A DNA stretch of 64,000 nucleotides from Blastococcus colisei (GTDB lineage: Bacteria; Actinomycetota; Actinomycetes; Mycobacteriales; Geodermatophilaceae). Under the pieces are notes generated by a model that made no database searches, had not been told where the DNA came from, and saw only the letters and a list, made by a program, of their open reading frames with translations. Each line of letters starts with the position of its first letter. The stretch's first letter is position 1. Positions 31,549 through 40,133 of this stretch are shown here, piece by piece. Made by a program: the position numbers and the translations under genes. The stretch is from the NCBI RefSeq assembly GCF_006717095.1, contig NZ_VFQE01000001.1, positions 3,906,001-3,970,000 on the forward strand. Reading direction: 5' to 3'.

Positions 31549-33471
31549 TCACCTGTTCTCTGCGGATGCGGTCTGCTGATGGGTCGAAGGGAGGGCGAGC
31601 GAGCCGGCTGCCACCCCAGCCACCAGGGCGGAAGCCCACGTGTCTAGGGCCCGCTCGCGCCGGAGCAGCTCGTCGCGGTACGACGCGACCTCAGCCAGCC
31701 GGGCATCCAGAGCCTCCGCATCGGCGCGAGAGAGTGCGGGCACGTCCCACGTGCGCCACTCGCTGCCCGGCACCGACCGATTGATCCGCTCGGCCAGCAC
31801 GTGCGGACCCACCGGGGCGCTGTCGGCCAGCCGCAGGATGCGGCTCGGGGTGGCCACCAGGCTGCCGCCCCGGGTGTCGACAATGGCCCGCGGCCGAGGC
31901 TTCTCGATGAAGACCACGTCACCGGGTTCGGTCCAGGTGGCCCGGGCGTACCGGTCGCGCGCGTAGAAGGGGTCAAGCCGCAAATCTGCGTCGGCGCCGT
32001 CCGCGGAGAGCACGTGCACTGTACCGCGGGGGTCTGCACCGGCCGGGTCGATCCGACGGCCCTGGCGCAGGACGAGCCGCTTGTCGTTCACCAGTTCGCC
32101 CAACGACAACCAGCGGACCACCGGTAGGGCGTGGCAAGCAGCCACCGAGGTATCGAGGGGCGGCAGCGGCCTTTCCAATTCCCGGGCGGCGGAGTGCGTC
32201 GTCTCCAGGTGTTCGTCGGCGGTGTGCAGGCGCACTGCCCGCGTGCCGCGTGGCACCAACTGCCCGCCGGCCAGTACCCGATCGAGCGCACGTGGGCGCA
32301 GGTAGCGATAGGTGCGGGCTTCCGTCGGCAGGGGCCCGCTGGTCGTCAGCGGCGCCAAGGCTTGTGCGACGTCGGCGGCGAGATCATCGAGATCGAGATC
32401 GACGCCGTCCAGGTCGGCCAGCCGGGCCTCGGTGCGACCGGTACCTTGGGTCAGCACCCACACGGCAGAGCTCTGCCGGTGCGCCGCCTTCCACAGGCCG
32501 CGCGGCAGCCGGAGAGCAGTCGCCAGCGGTCCCGGCCGGAGGGTCTCTGCCCGCGCCCGCTCGGCGGATCCCACCAAAGCGTCGGTCAAGGCGGTCGCGG
32601 GGCCCAGTACCACGGCGACGTCCCCCGGACCGAGGCTGACCACCACGTCGTCAGCGGAGAGCAGGGCGTCGTCGGTCGCCATGCCGAGCAGTGACCGGAC
32701 CCGGACGATGGGCACGCTGCCGGGCTCTGGGAGGACCGCCCACTGCAGCGCGGCGGCGCGACGGCGCAGACGGCGGGCCGAGACACCGGCAGAGTCGTTG
32801 ATCAACACGGCCGGGAAGTGCGGGGCCAGGGCTTGATCGAACTGCAGATCACCGCTGGCGTCGAGCACCGCACCGGTGCCTGCGTGATCGCGGCAGGCAG
32901 CGGTCACGCTGGCGACGAGCGACACCAACTCGGGAGCGCAGCCGCGGTGCCCGGCGCCGCGAGCGAGCCGCCCGCTGTCCAGCCGGGCGAAGGCGTCCTC
33001 GGCGCCGAACGACGCGGCCACCAGCTCGTCGACGTGCCCCGGCAGGTCCGGGTGCCAGCTCTGCTCCCTCGCCTCGCGCAGCAGAAATTGGTCGTTTTGA
33101 TCGACTTCTTCGGCGAGCGTGACCAGCTCGGCGGGGCTCAGGCTTGCGAGGTCCGCGCCGGTCAGCACGGCGAGCGAAAGCAACAGCTCAGCGGACTCGT
33201 GGCCAGCCGCGACCGGGGCAGCCAAGGTGGCCGCGTCCACGGCTGCCTCCGGATTCTTGCCGCGGCCGGTCGCCGCGAGATAGGCGACGATGTCATCGAG
33301 CGCGAAGTGCTCGACCTTGCCCACCACGTCGACCGCGGCCGGGAAGGGGACCACGGCACCGCGCACAGAGGTGCGGTTCCGCCACATGGAGACGACGGCG
33401 CGTTGGACACCGGCCAGGGCCGCGATGTCCGGCAGGGTGAGCAGACGCGGTGACGCAGTCTTCGCCATCAT
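31549..33471 (-). CDS. HTH - degenerate N6-methyltransferase - TRD-like fusion protein
   Basis: This 640-residue protein heads the hsdM-hsdS-darTG operon. The N-terminus is a helix-turn-helix (LLTLPDIAALAGVQRAVVSMW). The middle (about 200-370) follows the order of an HsdM-type methylase: LSADDVVVSLGPGDVAVVLGP at the catalytic position and PLATALRLPRGLWKAA after it. It lacks both a GxG AdoMet loop and an NPP[FY] motif. The C-terminal part (about 440-630, WTEPGDVVFIEKPRPRAIVD, TPSRILRLAD, then a coiled region with ASYRDELLRRERAL) looks like one HsdS half. A catalytically dead methylase that recognises DNA could act as a site-specific regulator or competitor. Function is inferred. Confidence 0.7.
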   Translation of the reverse strand: MMAKTASPRLLTLPDIAALAGVQRAVVSMWRNRTSVRGAVVPFPAAVDVVGKVEHFALDDIVAYLAATGRGKNPEAAVDAATLAAPVAAGHESAELLLSLAVLTGADLASLSPAELVTLAEEVDQNDQFLLREAREQSWHPDLPGHVDELVAASFGAEDAFARLDSGRLARGAGHRGCAPELVSLVASVTAACRDHAGTGAVLDASGDLQFDQALAPHFPAVLINDSAGVSARRLRRRAAALQWAVLPEPGSVPIVRVRSLLGMATDDALLSADDVVVSLGPGDVAVVLGPATALTDALVGSAERARAETLRPGPLATALRLPRGLWKAAHRQSSAVWVLTQGTGRTEARLADLDGVDLDLDDLAADVAQALAPLTTSGPLPTEARTYRYLRPRALDRVLAGGQLVPRGTRAVRLHTADEHLETTHSAARELERPLPPLDTSVAACHALPVVRWLSLGELVNDKRLVLRQGRRIDPAGADPRGTVHVLSADGADADLRLDPFYARDRYARATWTEPGDVVFIEKPRPRAIVDTRGGSLVATPSRILRLADSAPVGPHVLAERINRSVPGSEWRTWDVPALSRADAEALDARLAEVASYRDELLRRERALDTWASALVAGVAAGSLALPSTHQQTASAENR

Positions 33472-33537
33472 CCGTCACCTCCTCGCGGCCTTGGGCTGAC
33501 CATACGTGGGCACTTCCTAGCGCCAAGTCCAGGCGCT

Positions 33538-33553
33538 GATAAGCGGCCTTATC
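33538..33553. promoter_or_regulatory. Palindromic operator-like site between divergent defence operons
   Basis: GATAAGCGGCCTTATC has perfect 6-bp arms (GATAAG/CTTATC). It lies 67 bp before the pseudo-methyltransferase start and 85 bp before the sigma-like gene. The same pattern is found upstream of hsdR (26534-26549). It is a good candidate operator for one of the island's HTH proteins. Confidence 0.6.
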
Positions 33554-33638
33554 GTTGGACAGCTACGCGCTTGCTTCGGCACGATGACAAGCTTCTCGCG
33601 GGCTACCGGCCGGGGCCCTCGCCGTCGGGAGCTACGCC

Positions 33639-34655
33639 ATGGACCAGCCTCAGTTCGCCCAGCAGCACTCAGTCCACGGAGTGAGGCGCGGAGTCGCCGA
33701 CGATGCGGGGGGAGGACCGATCATCGACGCGTACCGCGAGCTCCAGGAGCTCGGACACTTCGGGACGCACGGGCTTCGGCTGCTCCTCGAGCTGGTAGGC
33801 CAGGAGGTGCACCGGTTCCCGGTCCTGCTCGCCCCCGGGGCGACCTGGAACTCGGACGCGGTGGCCGACTGCGCCCAGGAGTTCTTCGCCGCCAAGGGGC
33901 CGGCGGTGACCGCTGCGCTGCTCGCCCAGGTGACCGACGTCGCGTCGATGGCCCGCTACCTCCGCCGGTCGGTCCGGCACTTCTTGGTGGATTGCGCGCG
34001 CGACACCGACCTCGGAGCGATCCGCCGCAAGATCGAAGATCTCCTCTCGGCGACGGAGGCGTTCACCCGGGTCCCGCTGGGTGCTCCGGGCGCCGGGTGG
34101 TGGCAGCTCGCCGGTGACCCGCTGCCGCCCTACGGCGGAGACCTGCAGCCCCTCGTCGCCGCGGCGTACGCGGTGCCCGACGTGCAGGCCGTCCGCTGGT
34201 CGGGGCCCCGACGGAGCCCGCTGGCCAGCGACGCCTCCCTGGTGGAAATCCTCCGGGCCGTCCTGAGCGCGGCCGCCGGCTCGTTGGAGGTGGCCCAGCT
34301 GACCGCCGTGCTGGTGCGGCGCTTCCCCGCCGCGGTCGAGTACGCCGACGCCAGCCTCGAGGAGCAGACGTTCGAGGCGGCCGTCGCGCGGCTCGAGGAC
34401 CGCCCCGACGTGATGCTCGAGGTCAGCGACAGAGCCCAGGAGGTCTACGCCCAACTGGCGCCGGCGCAGCGCGCGCTGCTGCCGCACCTCGACAAGCCGA
34501 TCGGCGAGCAGGCGCAGATTCTGGGCCTGGGCCGCAGCCAGACCTACGCCGCGAGCGGCAAGCTCAAGGCGGTACTGGTCGAGCTGGTGCCCGATGACTG
34601 TCTGCGCGCTGAGGTGACGCTTGAGCTGTACCGGCTCTGCGTGGTGAACCCGTGA
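33639..34655 (+). CDS. Sigma-factor-like regulatory protein
   Basis: The 338-residue protein starts at ATG 33639 with CGGGAG 7 bp ahead. An internal region (AKGPAVTAALLAQVTDVASM, then ARYLRRSVRHFLVDCARDTD) resembles a sigma region 2 helix set. The C-terminal part (LAPAQRALLPHLDKPIGEQAQILGLGRSQTYAASGKL, read in parts) resembles a sigma region 4 helix-turn-helix. The middle is unassigned. It may direct polymerase to the island's promoters or bind the shared palindrome. It is the first gene of a three-gene operon; its stop overlaps the next start (GTGA). The similarity is weak and the call tentative. Confidence 0.55.
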   Translation: MDQPQFAQQHSVHGVRRGVADDAGGGPIIDAYRELQELGHFGTHGLRLLLELVGQEVHRFPVLLAPGATWNSDAVADCAQEFFAAKGPAVTAALLAQVTDVASMARYLRRSVRHFLVDCARDTDLGAIRRKIEDLLSATEAFTRVPLGAPGAGWWQLAGDPLPPYGGDLQPLVAAAYAVPDVQAVRWSGPRRSPLASDASLVEILRAVLSAAAGSLEVAQLTAVLVRRFPAAVEYADASLEEQTFEAAVARLEDRPDVMLEVSDRAQEVYAQLAPAQRALLPHLDKPIGEQAQILGLGRSQTYAASGKLKAVLVELVPDDCLRAEVTLELYRLCVVNP

Positions 34656-35677
34656 ACGGCCGCCCGGACGATCGGCGCGGGTTCGGCGTCAACCGAGGTG
34701 CGGCCCCTTGGCCGCGCGTACCGGAAGAGGAGGCCGCCGTGATGCCCGCCGAGAGCGGCGCTGTGCCGCAGGAGCTGCTGGCGCTGGCCGAGAAGGCCGC
34801 CGCGCCACAGTTGAAGGAGACGGCGCTGGACCGGCGCTTCGGGCCACGGTCCAGCTGGGTTCCGGCTGCAGGTCAGCTGTGGCGAGCCGTCCGCGAGGAC
34901 GTCACCGCGCTGGTGGTGCTCATCGCTGTCGACGTCGAGTCGGTGACCGCGGTGCCCGCGTCGGTCGACAGCGGAGGCGAGGAAGCCGATGCCGACGCGC
35001 TGGTTCTGGACGACACGGTGCTGGGCGTGCCCGTCACCGTCTGGGTCGGGTTGCGCCGCGCCTTGCCGGTGAGCGTGCTGGACCGGCCTGTGGACGACCT
35101 GGGTGCCGCGGTGCTGAGCCGCATTGCCGATCGGGCCCGCGCGGCCAAAACCGCGAGCACCGCCCTACTCGACGTCGAGGTTCGTGCTGAGCTCGCCGAC
35201 GACCTCGATCTGCTGGCCGAGCCGGCGGTCCACACCGCTCCCGTCCCGGCAGACGCCGACGACGCCCCCGCCGGTGCCCCGGCCGCGATCGACCTCGCCG
35301 CCGTGGATCCCGCAGATCTGGACGAGGCCGCCGCGCGCCTCGGGCTACCCCTGCCCGTCGTCCTGGACCTCATCGACGGCAAGCGGCCCCCGACACCGGC
35401 CGAGGCTGACGTGCTCCGCGAGGTGCTGGGCGCCGCACCGGAAGCCGCACCGCCACCCCTGGCCCTGGTCGTGGAGCTGGCTCAACCACGGTGGCGAAGC
35501 CTGGTTCGCCAACATCGCCGCCGCCGCGAGCTGACCGAGACCGCGGCGCGCACGGCCCTGGCCTACGACATCGGCGCGATGGCGGCCCGCCAGACGGGCG
35601 AGCGAGAGCCCTCCTGGTCCGACCGCATCCGCCTCTGGGCACAGGGCGAGCAGCTGGACCCGGACGCCGACGCATGA
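34652..35677 (+). CDS. Hypothetical protein of the ImmA operon, possible HTH
   Basis: The 341-residue protein overlaps the gene before (GTGA) and the peptidase gene after (ATGA). Its first 30-40 residues are poorly conserved-looking; an internal start at about 34742 (MPAESGAVPQELLALAEKAA) is possible. The middle is an alpha/beta region (LVVLIAVDVESVTAV...LGVPVTVWVGLRR). Near residue 230 a segment DLDEAAARLGLPLPVVLDLIDGKRPPTPAEADVL looks like a Xre-type helix-turn-helix followed by its recognition helix. In ImmA/IrrE pairs the partner is a Xre-like repressor cut by the peptidase. That would fit here but is inference. Confidence 0.6.
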   Translation: MNGRPDDRRGFGVNRGAAPWPRVPEEEAAVMPAESGAVPQELLALAEKAAAPQLKETALDRRFGPRSSWVPAAGQLWRAVREDVTALVVLIAVDVESVTAVPASVDSGGEEADADALVLDDTVLGVPVTVWVGLRRALPVSVLDRPVDDLGAAVLSRIADRARAAKTASTALLDVEVRAELADDLDLLAEPAVHTAPVPADADDAPAGAPAAIDLAAVDPADLDEAAARLGLPLPVVLDLIDGKRPPTPAEADVLREVLGAAPEAAPPPLALVVELAQPRWRSLVRQHRRRRELTETAARTALAYDIGAMAARQTGEREPSWSDRIRLWAQGEQLDPDADA

Positions 35678-36705
35678 ACGTGATCCGGGTCGACGTCGTC
35701 AAGCAGGCGCGGCTGATGCTGGAGCGGCTCGAGGCCGCCCATCCGGGCGTTGCCCAGCGGCTGCACACCGACGCCCTCATCGAGCTGGAGAGCTGGACCG
35801 AGGTGCAGGTGCGCAGGGTGCCCGACGCCGAGGCGCAGGCGCGGTGCTCGGTGGCCGGCGGCTACGTGCACTCCACAGTCCCGCCGACGCTGACGGTCAC
35901 CCAGTCGTTGAGTCCCCGCCGGCGGCAGTTCACCGCCCTGCACGAGCTCGGCCATCACCTACAGAAGCACGACTCCCGGCTCGCGATCGCCGTCCGTCGT
36001 CAGCCGGCGGACAGGGAGGCGTTCGAGGACGCCGCCTGCGACATGTTCGCGTCCTTCGTCCTCATTCCCGACGAGGTGCTCTCCCCACGGGCCGATGGCC
36101 GCTCCCCGAGTGCCGCCGATGTCGTGGGCCTCTTCGAGCGGACTCAGGCCTCCCGCGCCGCCTGCTGCGTCCGGATCGCCGAGCAGCTGGGCACCCACGG
36201 CGTCGTCACGGTCCTCGACTCCGGCGGCACGGTATCCTTCGCGGCCGCCCACGGTGACGAGGTCTTCCCGCCGGCTCGAGGCACCAGCCAAGCCCACACC
36301 CCGCTGGTCGCCGCCGCGCTCCGCCAGGGACGAAGCGCCCGAGTCGACGACACGTACGTGCAGTACCGCGGCGAGCACAAGAGCGACTTGCTCTACGGCG
36401 ACGCCGCCTGGGCCGGCGAGCACCTGATCACCATCACCGTGCTCGACCGGCCCGGATGGAAGGCCTTCGCGCCGCCGCGCACCGGCACCCGGCAGTTCGT
36501 GCCGCGCACCTGGACGTGCGAGATGTGCGAGGAGGAGTTCACGCCGGACGGGGCCTGCGCCAAGTGCGGCACCCCGCGCTGCAGCAGTGGCCACTGCGCC
36601 TGCACATCAGCCGCCGAGCGCACGTGCCAGCGGTGCTGGTCGGTCCTGGCCCCCAGCCGGTTCCCGAGCCGGACCGCGAAGATCTGCCGGGACTGCGCCG
36701 GCTGA
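35674..36705 (+). CDS. ImmA/IrrE-family metallopeptidase with C-terminal zinc ribbon
   Basis: The 343-residue protein has the zinc-peptidase motif HELGHH at residues 90-95, in RRRQFTALHELGHHLQKHD, followed by DAACDMFASFVLIPDEV, the third-ligand helix of ImmA/IrrE enzymes. The C-terminal third carries at least four CxxC-type pairs (WTCEMCEEEF, CAKCGTPRC, CQRCW, KICRDC), a zinc-ribbon arrangement. Family members cleave a repressor after DNA damage or another signal and so switch on mobile-element or stress genes. The middle (about 200-270) is unassigned, perhaps a sensor. It overlaps the preceding gene by 4 bp, which suggests that product as its target. Confidence 0.85.
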   Translation: MNVIRVDVVKQARLMLERLEAAHPGVAQRLHTDALIELESWTEVQVRRVPDAEAQARCSVAGGYVHSTVPPTLTVTQSLSPRRRQFTALHELGHHLQKHDSRLAIAVRRQPADREAFEDAACDMFASFVLIPDEVLSPRADGRSPSAADVVGLFERTQASRAACCVRIAEQLGTHGVVTVLDSGGTVSFAAAHGDEVFPPARGTSQAHTPLVAAALRQGRSARVDDTYVQYRGEHKSDLLYGDAAWAGEHLITITVLDRPGWKAFAPPRTGTRQFVPRTWTCEMCEEEFTPDGACAKCGTPRCSSGHCACTSAAERTCQRCWSVLAPSRFPSRTAKICRDCAG

Positions 36706-36784
36706 CCGGACGGCTCGGCGAGGTTCGGCGTCATACCGGTGTGAGAGGGCGACCACCGCCCGCAACACACCTGGAGGACCGGCC

Positions 36785-37813
36785 ATGGGCCACACCGACG
36801 ACTACCTGAACACCATCCGCGGCAAGATCGCGGCCGACGACACCGTGCTGGCCGAGGCCCGCGACCGTCTCGCGCTCGTCCGCGAGATCGCCATGGACTT
36901 CCCCGGCGCGCTGCGCACCTACCCCTCCGGCTCCCTCGCCCAGTTCACCGTGAACCACCCGGTGACCGACGGCGACGGCGGCCTGGTCCTCAACCGGGTT
37001 CACTACCCCGACCTCGGACCCGAGGGCGGCGGGAAGACGCCCAACGACATCGCCGACGAGCTGTGCGCGCTGCTCGGTCCGGAGATCCGCCAGACCTACC
37101 CCCGCGCGCGCTGCGGCAAGTCCAAGCGCGGGCCGAAGATCACCTTCGGCGAGCCGATCAAAGGGCAGGACCCCTCGGTGGACCTCGTCGTCGCGCTCAC
37201 CCGCCGCGAGGGCAGCGGCCTGTGGATCCCGAACCTGGACATGCGCCGCTGGGAGGCCTCCGACCCGGAGCAGCATGTGGCGCTGCTCAACGGCGGCACG
37301 GAGTCCCTGCGGCGCACCCGGCGGCGGGCCATCCGCCTGCTGAAGGCCTGGAACAAGCAGTGGTCGAGCCCGGCGTTCTCCAGCTTCCACGTCTCGGCCA
37401 TGGCGCTGGAGTACATCGTGGCCGGCATGGGTCTCGCCGCCGCCCTGCACGCCGTCTTCGACGGCGGGGCGACGTTCCTCGCCACCGGCTGCAACACCCC
37501 CGACCCGGCCGGGGTCTCTAAGCCGCTGAAGCTGGTCGACGGCATCTCCCGCGAGGTGGCCGTCCAGCGGCTGCGCGGCGCGGCCACCGCCATGGCCGAG
37601 GCGATCGAGCACGACGACGACGAGATCAAGGTGCAGTCGGCCCTCCACCGCGTCTTCCGGGACTACGTCGACACCCCTATGGCGGCCAAGCTCGCCTCGG
37701 CGGTCGCCGTGCTGCGCACCGGCCGGCCGGTCACCACCGTGGCGCTCGGCCTCGGCGGGACCGCGGCCGCGGTCCCGGCGACCCGGGCCTACGGCGGTCC
37801 CCGGCCGCAGTGA
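36785..37813 (+). CDS. CD-NTase (cyclic oligonucleotide synthase) of a CBASS system
   Basis: The 342-residue protein starts at ATG 36785 with GGAGG ahead. It has the nucleotidyltransferase signature of CD-NTases: GS at residues 49-50 (RTYPSGSLAQFT), the acidic pair Asp62/Asp64 (VTDGDGG) and Asp133 in PSVDLVVAL, then a helical C-terminal domain (RRAIRLLKAWNKQW, SSFHVSAMALEYIV). On phage infection such enzymes make a cyclic nucleotide that activates a killing effector. It is followed without gap by an E2-like and a membrane protein, the make-up of a short CBASS operon. The product nucleotide is unknown. Confidence 0.85.
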   Translation: MGHTDDYLNTIRGKIAADDTVLAEARDRLALVREIAMDFPGALRTYPSGSLAQFTVNHPVTDGDGGLVLNRVHYPDLGPEGGGKTPNDIADELCALLGPEIRQTYPRARCGKSKRGPKITFGEPIKGQDPSVDLVVALTRREGSGLWIPNLDMRRWEASDPEQHVALLNGGTESLRRTRRRAIRLLKAWNKQWSSPAFSSFHVSAMALEYIVAGMGLAAALHAVFDGGATFLATGCNTPDPAGVSKPLKLVDGISREVAVQRLRGAATAMAEAIEHDDDEIKVQSALHRVFRDYVDTPMAAKLASAVAVLRTGRPVTTVALGLGGTAAAVPATRAYGGPRPQ

Positions 37814-38286
37814 CCCGCCGACCCGCCCACCGGCACCCCGCCTGGTTCGACCGGCCCGCCAACCGCCTGCGGCTCATCGCCGAGCTGCAGGCGGTCGGCG
37901 CGGACGTCGCCGTCATCCGGCCGGGACGTCGTCGCCGTGGCGGCTTCGCCGTGCGGATCGTTCTGACCCCGGCCGGTCTTGAGCCGCAGCGCGTGACCAT
38001 CGAGTTCGGCCCGAACACCCCGGACACCCCGGCCATCTACGTGCCCGGCCCGGGCTCCAAGCACCGCTACGACGACGGCAGCCTGTGCATCTGGTACCCC
38101 TACGACCCGCCGGAGCGGCGGTGGACCTGGCGCGACGGCGGCGCCGTCCTCGCCGGGCACATCTGCGCCCACCTCATCCGCGAGGCCTGGTGGCGTCAGA
38201 CCGGCGAGTGGCCCGGGGAGGAAGCACCGCACGACCCGCCAGACCCGCCCATCGCTCCCCGAGCCGCACGAAGGACGTCCCCGTGA
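37810..38286 (+). CDS. E2-like (ubiquitin-conjugating-fold) CBASS ancillary protein
   Basis: The 158-residue protein has the bacterial E2 pattern. It carries a beta-sheet core (FAVRIVLTPAGLEPQRVTIEF), then HRYDDGSLCIWYPYDPPERRW with Cys93 as catalytic cysteine, and a C-terminal helix (AHLIREAWWRQTGEWPGEEA). In type II CBASS an E2 or E1-E2 protein conjugates the CD-NTase to a partner and primes it. Here the E2 stands alone without E1 or JAB protease, as in the short variant. It overlaps the CD-NTase and the membrane gene by 4 bp each. Confidence 0.82.
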   Translation: MTRRPAHRHPAWFDRPANRLRLIAELQAVGADVAVIRPGRRRRGGFAVRIVLTPAGLEPQRVTIEFGPNTPDTPAIYVPGPGSKHRYDDGSLCIWYPYDPPERRWTWRDGGAVLAGHICAHLIREAWWRQTGEWPGEEAPHDPPDPPIAPRAARRTSP

Positions 38287-38969
38287 CGAGCCCCACGCCG
38301 ACGCCGGCCGCGCCGGCCTCGCCGACGGACCCGATCCCCTCGCTGGTCCCGCCGGCGGCGACGACGACCAGCACCACACCCACCCCGGCGCCGGCGACCA
38401 ACGACGCGCCGGCAGGCTCGGGTGGCGGGCTCACCACCGCGGTGCTGTCGGCGGCGGTCGTCGCAGCCATCGTCAGCGGCTCGATCACCACCGCCCTGGC
38501 CCGGCGCGCCACCCGCCTCGAGGAGCGGGCCCGCGTTCGCACCACTCTCGCCGAGGCGTACCAGGCCTACGCCGACTACAAGGAGTTCCCCTACGCCATC
38601 CGGCGGCGTCGTGACGACCTGGACGCCGAGGAGCGGATCCGCCTGTCCGAGGAGGTGCGCCGGGTGCAGTCCCGCCTGTCCTTCTTCCAGGCATGGACCC
38701 GGGCGGAGGACCCGACGACCGGCGCCGCCTACAACGACCTCGTCGGCCAGCTCCGCAGGGTCGCCGGCGCCTCGATGCGCGCAGCGTGGCTCGAGCCACC
38801 TCTGGACAACGACGCCGGCATGAATATCGGCCCGGACCGCGTCGACCTGAGCGAGCTCCGGACGGCCGAGGAGGCGTTCCTCAAGGCCGCTGAGAACCAC
38901 GTCCAGGCCCTCACGAGGCCCTGGTGGCGCCGGAGCCCGAAGCCGGCCACCGCAGGCCCGCAAGAGTAG
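38283..38969 (+). CDS. Single-pass membrane protein, candidate CBASS effector
   Basis: The 228-residue protein has a long Pro/Thr/Ala-rich N-terminus (about 1-48), one membrane helix (about 50-72, LTTAVLSAAVVAAIVSGSIT) and a cytoplasmic helical domain with heptad-like charge (ARRATRLEERARVRTTLAEA, EEVRRVQSRLSFFQAWTR). CBASS operons often end in a membrane effector that breaks membrane integrity when its ligand binds. One helix rather than two to four is unusual. The 4-bp overlap with the E2-like gene ties it to the system; the role is inferred from that. Confidence 0.7.
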   Translation: MTSPTPTPAAPASPTDPIPSLVPPAATTTSTTPTPAPATNDAPAGSGGGLTTAVLSAAVVAAIVSGSITTALARRATRLEERARVRTTLAEAYQAYADYKEFPYAIRRRRDDLDAEERIRLSEEVRRVQSRLSFFQAWTRAEDPTTGAAYNDLVGQLRRVAGASMRAAWLEPPLDNDAGMNIGPDRVDLSELRTAEEAFLKAAENHVQALTRPWWRRSPKPATAGPQE

Positions 38970-39759
38970 TCAATGCACTGGGCAGGTAAGCGGCGCGGGC
39001 GTCATGCTGGCGACGGATCGCTTGCCGAGTCGCGAAAGCGAGCGATCTGTAAGTCCACCGAGCTCTCGGAGGGAGGGACCCGAGGCGTATTCGTAGACGA
39101 TTGTCAGCGCTTGGGCAGGGCCCTGAGACCCCGTCCGCAGTGCCGACATCTGCCACATGTGCCTCGGGCTGTGGCGCGCCACAGCTCCCTGGAGAAGTCA
39201 CGATCGACGACCGCCACACGTCTTGCATCTGAGGTAGCGGGACTCGTTGTGACGGATCGGCGAGCAGCCGCTGCAACCGGTTCACCCGGCCCTCGTCCGC
39301 TCCGTCCCCCGTCGCCGCGTTCCTGTACCAGCAAGCTGCCGATGTCCGCGACGCCCAGATTGCCCGCGCCATCGTCGCCATGCTCAGCGCGGCCACGAGT
39401 CACCCACCGACGATCTGGAACTCTCTGGACTGCAGCTGTAGGACGCGATAGGGCACGTGTGTCAGGAGCAGACCTCCAGGGAGCGCAAAGGCGGCTGACC
39501 GGCAGAGACCGATCCGACCTTTCAAGCTGGCCATGCCGGTTCGATCCCGGTCACTCGCTCCACGCGGAAACCGCAGGTCAAGTGGCCTGTTAGGTGTGCT
39601 GGAGGAGTGCTGCAGGACTCAGTGGAAGACCCGATATGACCAATGTTGACCCCTGTTCTCCGCTGCGTGGGTCATGAATGGGTCACGCCCGGCGGCTGGA
39701 TACGGCCGGCTGAAGGCCCTGATCGCTCCACCGAATCGCCTCCCGGTGGCCACGGCTGG
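38970..39759. other. Degenerate region between CBASS and nuclease modules
   Basis: About 790 bp with no convincing gene. Short plus-strand stretches near 39300-39400 (AAFLYQQAADVRDAQIARAI read in frame) look protein-like but lack start and context. A tRNA-like 3' end lies at 39490-39562. I read this as scar tissue between two acquisitions. Confidence 0.4.
39490..39562 (+). other. tRNA-like remnant with encoded CCA
   Basis: A T-arm (GCCGG, loop TTCGATC, CCGGT), an acceptor-like CACTCGC, a T discriminator and CCA at 39560-39562 form a proper tRNA 3' end. A degenerate anticodon arm with loop CTTTCAA (anticodon TTC) precedes it. The 5' acceptor strand does not pair, so no functional tRNA is predicted. 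It may be a decayed tRNA or a relic of another attachment site. Confidence 0.4.
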
Positions 39760-39975
39760 TCACGCGGTGAGCGTGAGGCCCTGCCGAACGGCGATCCGCC
39801 CAGCGGTCTCCTGGAACGGGACCTTGATGCGCCCGGCTGCGGCACGGCCGTAGATGACGACGGCGAGGACGGCGTACTGCCACAATGGTGTCTGCCACCA
39901 GCTGGCGTCACTGGCAAGATCCGGCTGCAGGCCGCCGCGCATGCAGGCGGCGGCGTAGAGCGCGTACTGGCTTTG
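39760..39975 (-). pseudogene. Possible C-terminal fragment of an unidentified protein
   Basis: The minus-strand reading QSQYALYAAACMRGGLQPDL, ASWWQTPLWQYAVLAVVIYG, RAAAGRIKVPFQETAGRIAV ends in a stop at 39760. It is rich in Trp and Tyr, unlike the shadow frames around it. No start with a ribosome site is evident and upstream residues are low-complexity. It is likely a gene remnant; the family is unknown. Confidence 0.3.
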
Positions 39976-40133
39976 CGCTGCTCGATCCGGCCTCGGAACG
40001 TCACCTCGGGCCGTCACCGGGGCCTGCCGCCTGGGAAAGTGGAAGGCCGCACGCTGGAGCGATAAACGGTCCAAGACTCGCGCCCTTGCGATGGGCCGAC
40101 CCAAGCGCGAGAGCCAACACATACCAAAGAGCA

